Shown here: positions 25,804 through 34,679 of the stretch, in pieces
How positions within the stretch are numbered: position 1 is the stretch's first letter
Layout: each line of letters starts with the position of its first letter
Source of the DNA: Halobellus captivus
GTDB taxonomy: Archaea > Halobacteriota > Halobacteria > Halobacteriales > Haloferacaceae
DNA length: 64,000 nt
Reading direction: 5' to 3'
NCBI RefSeq assembly: GCF_003697845.1
Contig: NZ_RDQE01000014.1
Span: 1 to 64,000, forward strand
The notes under the pieces: generated by a model
What the model was told of the DNA's origin: nothing
Database searches by the model: none
What the model saw: only the letters and a program-made list of their open reading frames with translations
Translations under genes and position numbers: made by a program

Positions 25804-26349
25804 TCAGCGGTACAACAGTTCGTACCACGTCACGGCGGTCACCGCCCGGCCGTCGCGGAGTTCGTCGTCGACGACGCTCGCGAGCAGGTCGTCGTACGGG
25901 ACGGTCTCGACGGCGATCGACTCGTCGCGGTCGAGGTCGCGGTCGACGGTGGGTTCACACCCCGTCGCGAGGAAGTGGTGGTGGACCGCGTTCGTCACGC
26001 CGTTGGCCGGCTCGACCGTGGTGAGCCGCTCGAAGTCCGCGGCCTCGTAGCCGGTCTCCTCGGCGAGCTCGCGGGCGACCGCCCGCTCGAGGTCGTCGCG
26101 GTCCTCGGGCTCGACCGTCCCCGCGGGGAGCCCGCGGTTGGTCCGGCCGACGGCCTGTCGCCACTCGTCGATGACGACGGCGTCGCCGTCGGGCGTCAGC
26201 GGCAACACGACGACTGCCGGCGGCTCGTCGACGTAGTGGTACTCCCCCTCGCCGTCGTCCGGGAACCGCACCTCGTCGCGGCGCACGTCGAACCCCGGAC
26301 AGCGGTAGTCGATCTCGGTATCCGTCGTCTCCCACGCGAGGTCGTCCAT
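25804..26349 (-). CDS. NUDIX hydrolase (ADP-ribose pyrophosphatase-like)
   Basis: A 181-residue NUDIX enzyme. The box is present as GTVEPEDRDD followed by RELAEETGYE near residue 100, with the metal-binding REL-EE core intact. Preceding WRQAVGRTNRGLPAGTVE is the usual ADP-ribose pyrophosphatase lead (yRq....LPaG). Likely substrates are nucleoside diphosphate sugars such as ADP-ribose, giving AMP and ribose 5-phosphate. It starts at ATG 26,349. Two other minus-strand genes flank it with short gaps; no functional link is obvious. Confidence 0.85.
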   Translation of the reverse strand: MDDLAWETTDTEIDYRCPGFDVRRDEVRFPDDGEGEYHYVDEPPAVVVLPLTPDGDAVVIDEWRQAVGRTNRGLPAGTVEPEDRDDLERAVARELAEETGYEAADFERLTTVEPANGVTNAVHHHFLATGCEPTVDRDLDRDESIAVETVPYDDLLASVVDDELRDGRAVTAVTWYELLYR

Positions 26350-26438
26350 ACCCCCGGATCGGCGCTCCGCGAGGTAAACCCTCGGCATCGGCTCGGCTGC
26401 GGTCCACTCGGCCCGAACCACCCGTCCGGACGGGCGGA

Positions 26439-26891
26439 TCAGCCCTCCCGAACGCTCCCGGCGATCCGGGCCGCGACCGTCCCGGCGACCCACGCGAGCG
26501 TGCCGAGCACGAGCGCCTCGATCCCGACGAAGACGAGCCCGTCGATCCCGAGGAACGCGACGAGCCGCTCGCCGAGGGAGCGGCCCGAGAGGCCGAGGAG
26601 GTAGTGGTCGGCGCCGTATCCGAGCAGGGACGCGTAGACGGTCACCCACGCGACCGCCGGTCCCGCGCGTCGATACGCGAGCGCCGCGGCCGCGACGAAT
26701 CCGACGACCGCCGCGTCCCACGCGAGGAACACGACGCCGCCGGAGATCGTGAACAGTCCGACCGCGTAGGCGGCGAAGACGACGAGGAAACACGACAGCG
26801 GAACGGTCAGCCGGGGACGCGGGATCCCCCGGACGTCGGGTGATGTGAGGAGGCGTGATGCGAGGGAGCGTGCGCGGAGCGGCGGGGACAT
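26439..26891 (-). CDS. Small multi-pass membrane protein, unknown
   Basis: A 150-residue protein with a basic N-terminus (MSPPLRARSLASRLL) and four hydrophobic helices (LSCFLVVFAAYAVGLFTI, AAVVGFVAAAALAY, GLVFVGIEALVLGTLAWVAGTVA and one between). No catalytic motif is seen. The start at 26,891 is the last methionine before the conserved-looking region; upstream in-frame methionines give a Ser/Arg-rich extension unlikely to be real. The family is unknown to me. Confidence 0.65.
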   Translation of the reverse strand: MSPPLRARSLASRLLTSPDVRGIPRPRLTVPLSCFLVVFAAYAVGLFTISGGVVFLAWDAAVVGFVAAAALAYRRAGPAVAWVTVYASLLGYGADHYLLGLSGRSLGERLVAFLGIDGLVFVGIEALVLGTLAWVAGTVAARIAGSVREG

Positions 26892-27044
26892 GTGCGTCCG
26901 TCGGTCCGCCCGGGACATAGTATCCCCGACGCCTGCCGGTCGGCGCGCCCGTGAGTGCCCGCAGGACACGAACGGACCGCGAGGGAGTCAGTCGTCCGGA
27001 GCAACGCGGAGGGCGACTGACGAGGCTGGGGAGGGGCGAGGTGC

Positions 27045-27104
27045 GGGGCCGTGCGATGCGGGATCGTGTGATACGGAGCTGTGCGATGCAGGGCCGTGCG
27101 GTGC
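27045..27104. repeat. Four-copy 15-base tandem repeat
   Basis: Four consecutive imperfect 15-base units (27,045, 27,060, 27,075, 27,090) follow the pattern ggg-cc-gtgcgatgc with a few substitutions. The array lies in the gene-free spacer 26,892-27,184 between the dinB stop and the membrane-protein start, both on the minus strand. Read on the minus strand it gives an open His-Arg-Thr-Ala-Pro repeat, taken as an artefact of period 15. Confidence 0.7.
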
Positions 27105-27184
27105 GGCATGGGGCTTTGGAAGCGCTCACCGCGTCGGCGGTTTCGTCCGACCGGTCGACCGATCGATCCCCCTCCGATCCGCCA

Positions 27185-28609
27185 TCACGCCCAGTCGTCG
27201 AGCGAGGCCTGCCCGTCACGGTCGCTCGGTTCCACCCGATCATCGGCTCCGCCCTCGTCCCGCGGGTCTTCGCCGATCCAGTCGGTGAGCTTGCCGCCGT
27301 CGCCGCCGGACGCGTCGCGGAAGTCGCCGCTCCCCGGCCGTCGATCCGCCCCTCGATCCGGCTCCCGGCCGGCTCCCCCGTCCCCCCCGAACCCGCCGAG
27401 CGTCGCCTGGTCGCCCTCGGTGAAGTCGAGGTTCGACACGCGGACGCCGAGCTTGCGGACCGCTTCGTCGTCGAACTCCCCGAGCAGTTCCAGCGCGACC
27501 TCCTCCACGAGGTCGGGGTCGTCGACCGGGCCGGGGAGGCTCCGAGCGCGCGTGTTCACGTCGAACGGGGGCTCGACCGCCTTGATCCCGATCGTGCGGT
27601 ACAGACAACCCCGCTCGCGGGCGCGTCGGGCCACGTCGGCCGCGAGCGCGGACACGGTCTCCCGCTTCCGCTCCTCGTCCGCGGTCCGCGGCAGCGACGA
27701 CTCCCGCGAGAGGCTCTTCGGGAGCCCCCGCGGGGTCACCTCGCGATCGTCCTCGCCGCGGGCTCGCCGGACCAGCGCCCGGCCGCGGTCGCCGAACTCC
27801 TCGGCCAACGCCTCCGGGTCGGCGGCGGCCACGTCGCCGGCGGTCTCGATCCTCCGCTCCGCCAACGCGCGCTCGGTCACCGGGCCGACCCCGTGGAGCG
27901 CCGCGGTCGGCAGCGGCGCGAGGAACGTCTCGACCGAGCCGGGCGGGACGACGACGAGGCCGTCCGGCTTGTCCGCGTCGCTCGCGACCTTCGCGGCCGA
28001 CATGTTCGGCGCGACGCCGACGCTCGCGGGCACGCCCGCCTCGCGCTCGATGCGCTCTCCGACGTGCCGGGCGTACCCCTCCGCGAGCGTTCGGGCCTCG
28101 CTCGGCCCCGCCGCGGCGCTCGGTTCCGGCTCGTCGCCGCCCGCCGCGTCCCACGCGGTCCGGTCGGTGACGTCGAGGTACGCCTCGTCGATGCTCACCT
28201 CGCGGACGACGTCGGCGCAGTCGTGGAGGACCGCCTTCACGTCGGCGGCGACCTCCTCGTAGAACGCCAGGTCGACGGGAAGGTAGCGGCCCGTCTCCGC
28301 CGGGTCGGGCGCGTCCGGATCCCCGTGGTCCGCGTCCGCGTGCCGCGGGAGCCGCTCGAGCGCCTCGGAGATCGGCATCGCGCTCTCGACGCCGAACGCG
28401 CGGGCCTCGTAGCTCGCGGTCGCGACCGCACCGATCGTCTCGCCGGGCTCGTATCCCATCCCTATCACCACGGGCTCGCCGCGGAGGTCAGGCTCGCGCA
28501 GCCGCTCACAGGAGGCGTAAAAGCAGTCCATGTCGACGTGGCAGATGACGCGGTCCGGATCGCTCGCGTCGGCGTCCGCGTCGGCCCCGGGGAGCGTCCC
28601 GCCGTCCAT
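27185..28609 (-). CDS. dinB: DNA polymerase IV (Y-family, DinB)
   Basis: A 474-residue translesion polymerase. Catalytic metal ligands are in HVDMDCFYASCE (residues about 24-35) and VSIDEAYLDV (about 140). The palm, thumb (GVGPVTERALAERRIE helix-hairpin-helix) and little-finger (KAVEPPFDVNTR...NLDFTEGDQ) domains follow in order. A Gly/Asp/Arg-rich linker leads to a final QASLDDWA, a PCNA-interacting peptide; a second PIP-like QATLGGF lies about 55 residues earlier. Two haloarchaeal insertions rich in Asp/Ala (about 92-105 and 150-165) lengthen the protein. It copies damaged DNA with low fidelity. The start at 28,609 follows the haloarchaeal style. Confidence 0.92.
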   Translation of the reverse strand: MDGGTLPGADADADASDPDRVICHVDMDCFYASCERLREPDLRGEPVVIGMGYEPGETIGAVATASYEARAFGVESAMPISEALERLPRHADADHGDPDAPDPAETGRYLPVDLAFYEEVAADVKAVLHDCADVVREVSIDEAYLDVTDRTAWDAAGGDEPEPSAAAGPSEARTLAEGYARHVGERIEREAGVPASVGVAPNMSAAKVASDADKPDGLVVVPPGSVETFLAPLPTAALHGVGPVTERALAERRIETAGDVAAADPEALAEEFGDRGRALVRRARGEDDREVTPRGLPKSLSRESSLPRTADEERKRETVSALAADVARRARERGCLYRTIGIKAVEPPFDVNTRARSLPGPVDDPDLVEEVALELLGEFDDEAVRKLGVRVSNLDFTEGDQATLGGFGGDGGAGREPDRGADRRPGSGDFRDASGGDGGKLTDWIGEDPRDEGGADDRVEPSDRDGQASLDDWA

Positions 28610-28770
28610 CGCTCGACCGTCGGCCCCGCGTCGACTTAAGCGCCGGCCACGCGCGGCGGAGGTGAAACCGGCGGGTCGGTCCGCGAGTCAGCTCCCGGAG
28701 GACCCGTGTCCGGATCCGACCGTGACGTCCGAGGCGATACGCGTTTATTTCACGCCCCTGTTGATCGACC

Positions 28771-30576
28771 ATGACGGAACGGATCGACGTGTTACACGTC
28801 GACGACGACCCCTCGGTACTGGACCTCACCGAGGCGTATCTCGACCGCGAGCTGGCGTCGGTGTCGGTGACGGGCGTGACGGACCCGGAAGCCGGGCTGG
28901 ACCGGCTCGGTGCCGGGTCGTTCGACTGCGTCATCAGCGACTACGACATGCCCGGAATGGACGGGCTGGCGTTCTTCGAGGCGCTCCGAGAGGACGACAC
29001 GGCGGTCCCGTTCGTGCTGTACACGGGGAAGGGATCGGAGGAGATCGCGAGCCGGGCGCTCAACGCGGGCGTCACGGGGTACTTCCAGAAGGGCGGACCC
29101 GAACAGCTCCAGCGGCTCGCCACCCGGGTTCGGCAGGCGGTCGTGGAATCCCGCACACGCCAGGCGGCGGATCGCTACTCGACGGTGCTCGAGGCGCTCG
29201 GCTACCCCGTCTACGTCGTCGACGAGACGGGGACCTTCGACTACGTCAACGAGCCGTTCGCGGAGCTGACCGGCTACGACCGCGAGGAGATAATCGGAAG
29301 CAAACCCGACCTGATCAAGGACGAGGCGGCGGTTCGGGAGGCCGAAGACCGGCTCGGATCGGTCCTCTCGAGCGAGGGTCCGGACATCCAGCGGTTCCGC
29401 GTCGACATCGTCCCGAAGGAGGGCGACCCGATCCCGTGTCGCGACCACATGGCCGTGCTCCCCTACGAGGGCGAGGAGTTCGAGGGTAGCGTGGGCATCC
29501 TCCGGAACGTCTCGGTAGAGGCCGCACGCCGTGAGGAGCTGGAGACGAAACGCCGGGCGCTCGACGAGGCTCCCGTCGGGATCACCATCACCGATCCGAG
29601 CCTGCCGGACAACCCGATGGTGTACGTCAACGACCGGTTCGTCGGGATGACGGGGTACGGCCGCGAGGAGGCGGTCGGCGTCAACTGCCGGTTCCTCCAG
29701 GGTTCCGACACCGACGAGGCGGCGGTCACCGAGCTTCGGGAGGCGATCGAGGCCGAGGAGCCGGCGAGCGTCGAGCTGTTGAACTACCGGAAGGACGGTA
29801 CTCCGTTCTGGAACCGCGTCAGCATCGCGCCGATCCGCGAGGACGAGGACGCCGAGGGCGACGTCACCGGGTGGGTCGGCTTCCAGGAGGACATCACGGC
29901 GTTCAAGAAGCGCGAGGAGGCGCTTCGCCGACAGAACGAGCGCCTCGACGAGTTCGCCGGGATCGTCAGCCACGATCTCCGGAACCCGCTCAACGTCGCC
30001 CGCGGCCGCGTGGATCTGGCTCGCGAGGAGACCGGCAACGACCACCTCGAGGCCGCGGTCGACGCGCTCGACCGGATCGAGTCGATCGTCGAGCACACGC
30101 TGACGCTGGCCCGCGAGGGCGAGACCGTCGGCGACCCCGAGCCGGTCGATCTCGCGGAAGTGGCCGCCGACAGCTGGCGAACCGTCGATACCGAGGAGGC
30201 AGGATTCGAGATCGACGCCGACGGGACCCTCCTCGCCGATCCGGACCGGCTCAGGAACCTCTTCGAGAACCTGTTCAGGAACGCGATCGAGCACGGAGCC
30301 GTCGACGGCGAACCCGTCACGATCCGGGTCGGCGACCTGGAGAACGGCTTCTACGTCGCCGACGACGGCCCCGGGATCCCCGAGGAAGTCCGCGACGACC
30401 TGTTCGAGCCCGGTAGGAGCGGGTCCGCCGGAAACACCGGGTTCGGGCTGGCCATCGTCAAGGAGATCGCCACCGCACACGGCTGGGAGGTGGCGGCGAC
30501 CGCGTCCGAGACGGGAGGTGCACGCTTCGAGGTCCGCGGCGTCGACCGCCCCGCGACGACGCCGTCCTCCAGGTAG
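28771..30576 (+). CDS. Hybrid REC-PAS-LOV histidine kinase
   Basis: A 601-residue cytoplasmic sensor. Residues 5-120 are a receiver with phospho-accepting D57 (VISDYDMPGMDG) and K107. A first PAS covers about 135-250. The second PAS (about 262-380) contains GVNCRFLQG with C306 and the NYRKDGTPFWN strand, the flavin-binding signature of LOV blue-light receptors. H401 (VSHDLRNPLN) is the phosphorylated histidine, and the ATPase boxes are NLFRNAIEHG, DDGPGIP and TGFGLAIV. There is no membrane segment. Blue-light or redox control through a flavin-cysteine adduct is inferred from the motif. No output regulator is next to it; the MFS transporter downstream is a possible but unproven target. Confidence 0.9.
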   Translation: MTERIDVLHVDDDPSVLDLTEAYLDRELASVSVTGVTDPEAGLDRLGAGSFDCVISDYDMPGMDGLAFFEALREDDTAVPFVLYTGKGSEEIASRALNAGVTGYFQKGGPEQLQRLATRVRQAVVESRTRQAADRYSTVLEALGYPVYVVDETGTFDYVNEPFAELTGYDREEIIGSKPDLIKDEAAVREAEDRLGSVLSSEGPDIQRFRVDIVPKEGDPIPCRDHMAVLPYEGEEFEGSVGILRNVSVEAARREELETKRRALDEAPVGITITDPSLPDNPMVYVNDRFVGMTGYGREEAVGVNCRFLQGSDTDEAAVTELREAIEAEEPASVELLNYRKDGTPFWNRVSIAPIREDEDAEGDVTGWVGFQEDITAFKKREEALRRQNERLDEFAGIVSHDLRNPLNVARGRVDLAREETGNDHLEAAVDALDRIESIVEHTLTLAREGETVGDPEPVDLAEVAADSWRTVDTEEAGFEIDADGTLLADPDRLRNLFENLFRNAIEHGAVDGEPVTIRVGDLENGFYVADDGPGIPEEVRDDLFEPGRSGSAGNTGFGLAIVKEIATAHGWEVAATASETGGARFEVRGVDRPATTPSSR

Positions 30577-30656
30577 CGGCCGGTCGCGGAGCCGAAAACC
30601 GGATCGCCTCCCGCCGTCCGCAAGGGCCTTCACGACCCGGATCGAACCGGGACCGA

Positions 30657-31973
30657 ATGGGGTCGATCTCGCAGATAGTCGGGACCGACCGCCGCGTGAT
30701 CGTCCTCGCGCTCGCGCGGATGGTCGGCGCGCTCGGGAACTCGTTTCTCATCGTCGTCCTCCCGCTGTACGTCGCCAGCGACCTGATCGACATCGACGCG
30801 CTCGTCGGCGCGACCGCGGGGATCGGGGCGGCGGGCGTGACGCTCACCGAGCCGCTTCTCATCGGCTTCGTCCTCTCGCTTTTCGGCTTTCTCAACAGCT
30901 TCTCGCAGCCGTTCACCGGACGTCTCTCCGACCGAATGGCCACCCGGCGGCCGTTCGTGCTCGCGGGGATCCTGCTTTTGGGGACCGCGAGCGCGCTCTA
31001 TACGCTCGCGGACGCCTACTGGATCCTCGTCGTCCTCCGGGCGATCCAGGGGTTCGGGGCCGCGTTGACGATCCCGGCGACGGTCGCGCTCGTCAACGAG
31101 TACGCGGGCAGCGCGGACCAGCGCGGCGGCAACTTCGGCGTCTTCAACACCTTCCGGCTGATCGGCTTCGGCTTCGGGCCCGTCCTCGCCGGCGTCGTCG
31201 TCGACAACGGCCCCTACGACCTGACTGCGTTCGGGCTTCCGGTGATAAACGGCTTCGACGCCGCCTTCGCGGCCGCCTGTCTCGGCGCGTATCTCAGCTT
31301 CGCGCTGGTGTACCTCCTCGTCCACGACGCCGCCGACGCGGCCGAGGCGGGCGACGACCTCTCGATCCGGGTCCGCGGCGAGGACCGACTGCTCGACCCC
31401 GTCTTCGTCCTCGGCGTCGCGACGGTCGCGATGGGGGTCTGTATCGCGCTCTACGCCACCCTCCAGAACCAGGTGAACGTCCGGCTGGACCAGCCTCCCG
31501 TCTGGTTCGGGCTCCAGTTCGCGGCGGTGACCATCGCGAACGTCGCTCTCCAGGTGCCGGTCGGCCGCGCGAGCGACCGGATCGGCCGGCGGCCGTTCCT
31601 GGTGGCCGGGTTCCTGCTCCTCGCACCGACGACGCTGCTCCAAGGGATCGTCCTCTCGCCCGTCCTCATGACGATCGTCCGGCTCGGCCAGGGGGTCGCC
31701 GTCGCGTGCGTCTTCGCGCCGTCGCTCGCGCTCGCCGGCGACCTCGCGCGCGAGGGCGAGTCGGGGACGACGCTGTCGGTGTTGACCATGGGGTTCGGCT
31801 TCGGCGTCGCGCTCGGGCCGCTGGCGTCCGGCTGGCTCGTCGGCTTCGGCTTCGTCGTCCCCTTCGCCGTGGGTGCGGCGCTCGCGCTCGTCGCGCTCGC
31901 GATGGTGGTGACGCAGGTCGAGGAGACGCTCGAGACCGCGAGCGCGACGGGCGGGACGGTCGCGGACGACTGA
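30657..31973 (+). CDS. MFS transporter
   Basis: A 438-residue polytopic membrane protein of the major facilitator superfamily with about twelve hydrophobic helices. The cytoplasmic loop after helix 2 has GRLSDRMATRRPFVLAG, the MFS signature (GxLaDrxGrR), and a matching GRASDRIGRRPFLVAG occurs after helix 8, giving the two-fold symmetry of the family. The extended loop between helices 6 and 7 (AADAAEAGDDLSIRVRGED) is acidic. The substrate cannot be read from the sequence; drug or metabolite export are the usual guesses. The start at 30,657 follows a short spacer after the kinase gene. Confidence 0.87.
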   Translation: MGSISQIVGTDRRVIVLALARMVGALGNSFLIVVLPLYVASDLIDIDALVGATAGIGAAGVTLTEPLLIGFVLSLFGFLNSFSQPFTGRLSDRMATRRPFVLAGILLLGTASALYTLADAYWILVVLRAIQGFGAALTIPATVALVNEYAGSADQRGGNFGVFNTFRLIGFGFGPVLAGVVVDNGPYDLTAFGLPVINGFDAAFAAACLGAYLSFALVYLLVHDAADAAEAGDDLSIRVRGEDRLLDPVFVLGVATVAMGVCIALYATLQNQVNVRLDQPPVWFGLQFAAVTIANVALQVPVGRASDRIGRRPFLVAGFLLLAPTTLLQGIVLSPVLMTIVRLGQGVAVACVFAPSLALAGDLAREGESGTTLSVLTMGFGFGVALGPLASGWLVGFGFVVPFAVGAALALVALAMVVTQVEETLETASATGGTVADD

Positions 31974-31991
31974 GATCGGCTACATGCATAA

Positions 31992-32288
31992 GTGGCCGAC
32001 CGCCAAACGTTCGCCGTGTCCCGCGTCCACTGCGTCGACTGCCGCGAGCCGGTCCCCGGCGACGCCCGGGTCTGCCCGCACTGCGGGGCGGTCCAGCCCT
32101 CGCCGCTCGTCGACGCCGGGATCGTCGTCGCCGGCGTGTTCGCCTTCGTCTTCGGCGCGATCCTCGCGTTGATGACGGTCGGAACGACCCGACTCGCCGG
32201 CTTCCTGCTCCTCGTCGTCGGCTTCGGGCTGGCCGTCGGCGGCTACACGCGTCACGTCGACCGGCAGGCGGCACGCCGGGCGCGGTGA
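31992..32288 (+). CDS. Zinc-ribbon membrane protein
   Basis: A 98-residue protein: an N-terminal zinc ribbon (HCVDCREPVPGDARVCPHCG) with two CxxC pairs, then two hydrophobic helices (VDAGIVVAGVFAFVFGAIL and TTRLAGFLLLVVGFGLAVGG) and a basic end. There are two GTG starts in frame (31,992 and 32,016); a TATA-like tgcata about 26 bases before 32,016 favours the shorter form by the leaderless rule. The role is unknown; such ribbon-plus-helix proteins are common in archaea. Confidence 0.65.
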   Translation: MADRQTFAVSRVHCVDCREPVPGDARVCPHCGAVQPSPLVDAGIVVAGVFAFVFGAILALMTVGTTRLAGFLLLVVGFGLAVGGYTRHVDRQAARRAR

Positions 32289-32370
32289 GCCGACGCGACC
32301 CCGCGCATCGGTTCGACCGTCCCCCTCCACGTCGCGACCTTTTAAGGCGGACGGCGGCGCACGTGACGAT

Positions 32371-33042
32371 ATGTTCACGCCACTCAACGCGGGGGTCGTC
32401 GTCGCCGGCCTCCTGCTCGCGTTCGTCGGCGCGGCGGTCTCCGTGTACGCCGTGTCGCTGACCGGGTTCCTGATCGGCGCGGGCGCGGGCTACCTGGCCG
32501 CCCCCAACCTCGCCGGACTGATCGCCGTGGACGGGTTGGTACTCTCCACCGCCGGCGTCCTCCTCGGCGGCGCGATCGGCGGGTTCCTCGCGTACGCCGG
32601 GCTCTCCTTCGCCGTCCTCGCGATCGGCGGGGTCGTCGGCGGCTTCGCGGGGCGGTTCGCGGTCGGCCCGCTGTACGCGGCCGACGCGGCCGGGATCGAG
32701 GGGACCGCGCTGCTCGTCGGCGCGACGCTCGCCGGCGTCGCCGTCGGCGCGCTCTTCGGGTTCGTGCTCACGCGCACGACGCTCGTGGTCTCGACGGCGT
32801 TCATCGGCGCGGCCCTCGCGTCGCGCTCGCTGACGCCCGGGTCGTTCGCGACCGCCGCCGAGGAGCTGACCGTCGAACCGTTACTCTTCGACCCCACCGC
32901 GCTCCCGTTCCTCGTGCTGTTCGTCCTCGGCGGGCTCTCACAGCTCGGCCTGTTCAAGTTCGGCTACGTGACGAAGCTGGTCGGGATCCTCCCCGGCGCG
33001 CGCCGGTGGACCGCGGGCGACGACGAGGGGGCGAGCTCGTGA
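32371..33042 (+). CDS. DUF4203-like multi-pass membrane protein
   Basis: A 223-residue protein of about seven glycine/alanine-rich hydrophobic helices with a short charged tail, resembling DUF4203 (TMEM198-like) membrane proteins. No charged residues sit inside the helices except one acidic patch near residue 165 (TAAEELTVEP). It overlaps the following epimerase gene by four bases (GTGA), implying co-expression. The function is unknown. Confidence 0.7.
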   Translation: MFTPLNAGVVVAGLLLAFVGAAVSVYAVSLTGFLIGAGAGYLAAPNLAGLIAVDGLVLSTAGVLLGGAIGGFLAYAGLSFAVLAIGGVVGGFAGRFAVGPLYAADAAGIEGTALLVGATLAGVAVGALFGFVLTRTTLVVSTAFIGAALASRSLTPGSFATAAEELTVEPLLFDPTALPFLVLFVLGGLSQLGLFKFGYVTKLVGILPGARRWTAGDDEGASS

Positions 33043-34067
33043 GCGACGGTCCTCCCGCAAGCGACGGGGACGATCCGCTCGCGTCCGCCACGGTGCTTCT
33101 CACCGGCGCACACGGCACCGTCGGCACCGCGGTCACGACACACTCGGCGGCCGAGTACGTCCTCCTCGACCGGCGGGAGGCCCCGGACGAACTCGGCGAC
33201 GGCACGCCGCATCCGCACCGCAAGGACGAGGAGACGACCGACGGCGATCGGGCCGACGGAGGGACCGACACGGGGAGGGACGGGACGGTCGTCCTCGACG
33301 TCGGCGACTCGGACGCGGCCGAGTCGCTCGGGGCGGTCATGGAGGATCGCGGTATCGACGCCGTGGTCCACCTCGCGGGCGCGCCGGCGGTCTCGACTCC
33401 GTACGAGACGGTCGAACGGAGCAACGTCCGCGGCACGCGGAACGTCCTGGAGGCCGCCTCGCGGGCGGGCGTCGGGACCGTCGTGTTCGCCTCCTCGAAC
33501 CACACCGTCGGCATGTACGAGGAACAGCACGCGCCGTCGCTGTACGACCCGGACTACGACCTCACGGTCGACGGCGAGAGCCCGCTGCGGCCGGACTCCG
33601 ACTACGGTGCGTCGAAGGCCGCGGGCGAGGCGTGGTGCCGACTCTACGCCGAACGCGAGGGGATCGACTGTTACGCGCTCCGGATCGGCTCCGTGCGCGA
33701 CCCGACCCACGACCACCCGTTCGGCGACGCCGAGCGCGCGGTCGCTCGCGGGGACTGCGAGCGGGGGGACGAGGAGTACGCGGAGGCGGTCGCACGGATG
33801 CGGTGTACGTGGCTCTCGCGGCGCGACTGTGCGGGACTGGTGGACGCGTGTCTGCGGGACGGGATCGGTAGAGGTGCTGAACGTGGTGGCGACGGCGGAC
33901 GGGACGTGGACGACCTGAACCCGAACACCCTCGCGGGCGGGGCGTTCGAGGTGTTCTACGGGATCAGCGACAACCCGAACTCGTGGTTCGACGTCGACCA
34001 CGCCCGCGAGCGAGTGGGGTACGATCCCTTGGATTCCGGGAACGCGATGTCGGGACCACCGGAGTGA
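33039..34067 (+). CDS. NAD(P)-dependent extended SDR, Azf/uronate dehydrogenase-like
   Basis: A 342-residue short-chain dehydrogenase/epimerase. The Rossmann motif VLLTGAHGTVGTAV lies near residue 20, HLAGAPA near 112, SSNHTVG near 150 and catalytic YGASK near 190; VFYGISDNPNSWFD and VGYDP close the protein. The SSNH and YGISDN segments match haloarchaeal Azf, an NAD-dependent glucose-6-phosphate dehydrogenase, and uronate dehydrogenases. An acidic insertion (about residues 55-90, rich in Asp/Gly/Thr) sits after the first strands. It starts with GTG at 33,039, overlapping the upstream gene. A sugar-phosphate or uronate oxidation role is inferred; another epimerase is possible. Confidence 0.8.
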   Translation: MSDGPPASDGDDPLASATVLLTGAHGTVGTAVTTHSAAEYVLLDRREAPDELGDGTPHPHRKDEETTDGDRADGGTDTGRDGTVVLDVGDSDAAESLGAVMEDRGIDAVVHLAGAPAVSTPYETVERSNVRGTRNVLEAASRAGVGTVVFASSNHTVGMYEEQHAPSLYDPDYDLTVDGESPLRPDSDYGASKAAGEAWCRLYAEREGIDCYALRIGSVRDPTHDHPFGDAERAVARGDCERGDEEYAEAVARMRCTWLSRRDCAGLVDACLRDGIGRGAERGGDGGRDVDDLNPNTLAGGAFEVFYGISDNPNSWFDVDHARERVGYDPLDSGNAMSGPPE

Positions 34068-34287
34068 GCGAGCGTAGGTCGGTGTGAATCCGCCTCCGTG
34101 TCCGACGTTCGAATCGTTCGGTTCTACGTCGTTGCTAGCGTGATGATCACTCACGGGATTCCAGGCGCTCGGTCTTCCCAGTAGTAACAATACTGCGCTA
34201 CTGTGAACGTGTGTCCTCCCAGACGTGCGGGTTCTACAGACTCCTTGACTAACTTACTTTTTTCCCGGCGCACGCAAAGGCGAACAC

Positions 34288-34524
34288 ATGAGCACCGGCG
34301 TCGGACCCGCTCGACACGTCCGCAACGGTATCCGATACGCTGTGGTGGGGTTGGCACTACTGGCGGCGTGGAACTTCCTCGCGCCGTACGCAGGAGCGCC
34401 TTCGTGGGCACCGTATCTGGATATCCTGCCGGTGATCGTGGGACGGACGGAAACGAATGGGCTGGTCAACGCAACACATATCGGAGTCCTCGTCGTCGCT
34501 GCCGTGGTAGTAATGAAGATCTGA
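34288..34524 (+). CDS. Small membrane protein, unknown
   Basis: A 78-residue protein with a basic N-terminus (MSTGVGPARHVRNGIRY) and two hydrophobic segments (AVVGLALLAAWNFLAP and THIGVLVVAAVVVMKI) around a short loop with PVIVGRTETNG. Codon use is haloarchaeal, an ATG is present, and a pyrimidine-rich lead precedes it. It may be a small membrane subunit or regulator. No neighbour gives a clue. Competing frames on the minus strand look like shadows. Confidence 0.6.
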   Translation: MSTGVGPARHVRNGIRYAVVGLALLAAWNFLAPYAGAPSWAPYLDILPVIVGRTETNGLVNATHIGVLVVAAVVVMKI

Positions 34525-34679
34525 TCCGACCCGACACGGTTGAGCGGGCGTCTGTGGCGACGACCTACCGGCCCGGACGTCCGGTCGTACATCGCTGCCG
34601 TTCCGGACAATACCGCCACAGCCCCAGCCGCTCGACTACACGTGTTCGGAGATGTACCTACGGAGCACACGTCCAAAGC

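Noticed and set aside
26807..27109. His-Arg-Thr-Ala-Pro repeat protein on the minus strand
   Set aside because: It is the translation of the 15-base tandem repeat, whose period is a multiple of three; no start context or conserved part.
27240..28154. Arg/Gly-rich minus-strand frame inside dinB
   Set aside because: It is a shifted frame of the polymerase gene with no independent features.
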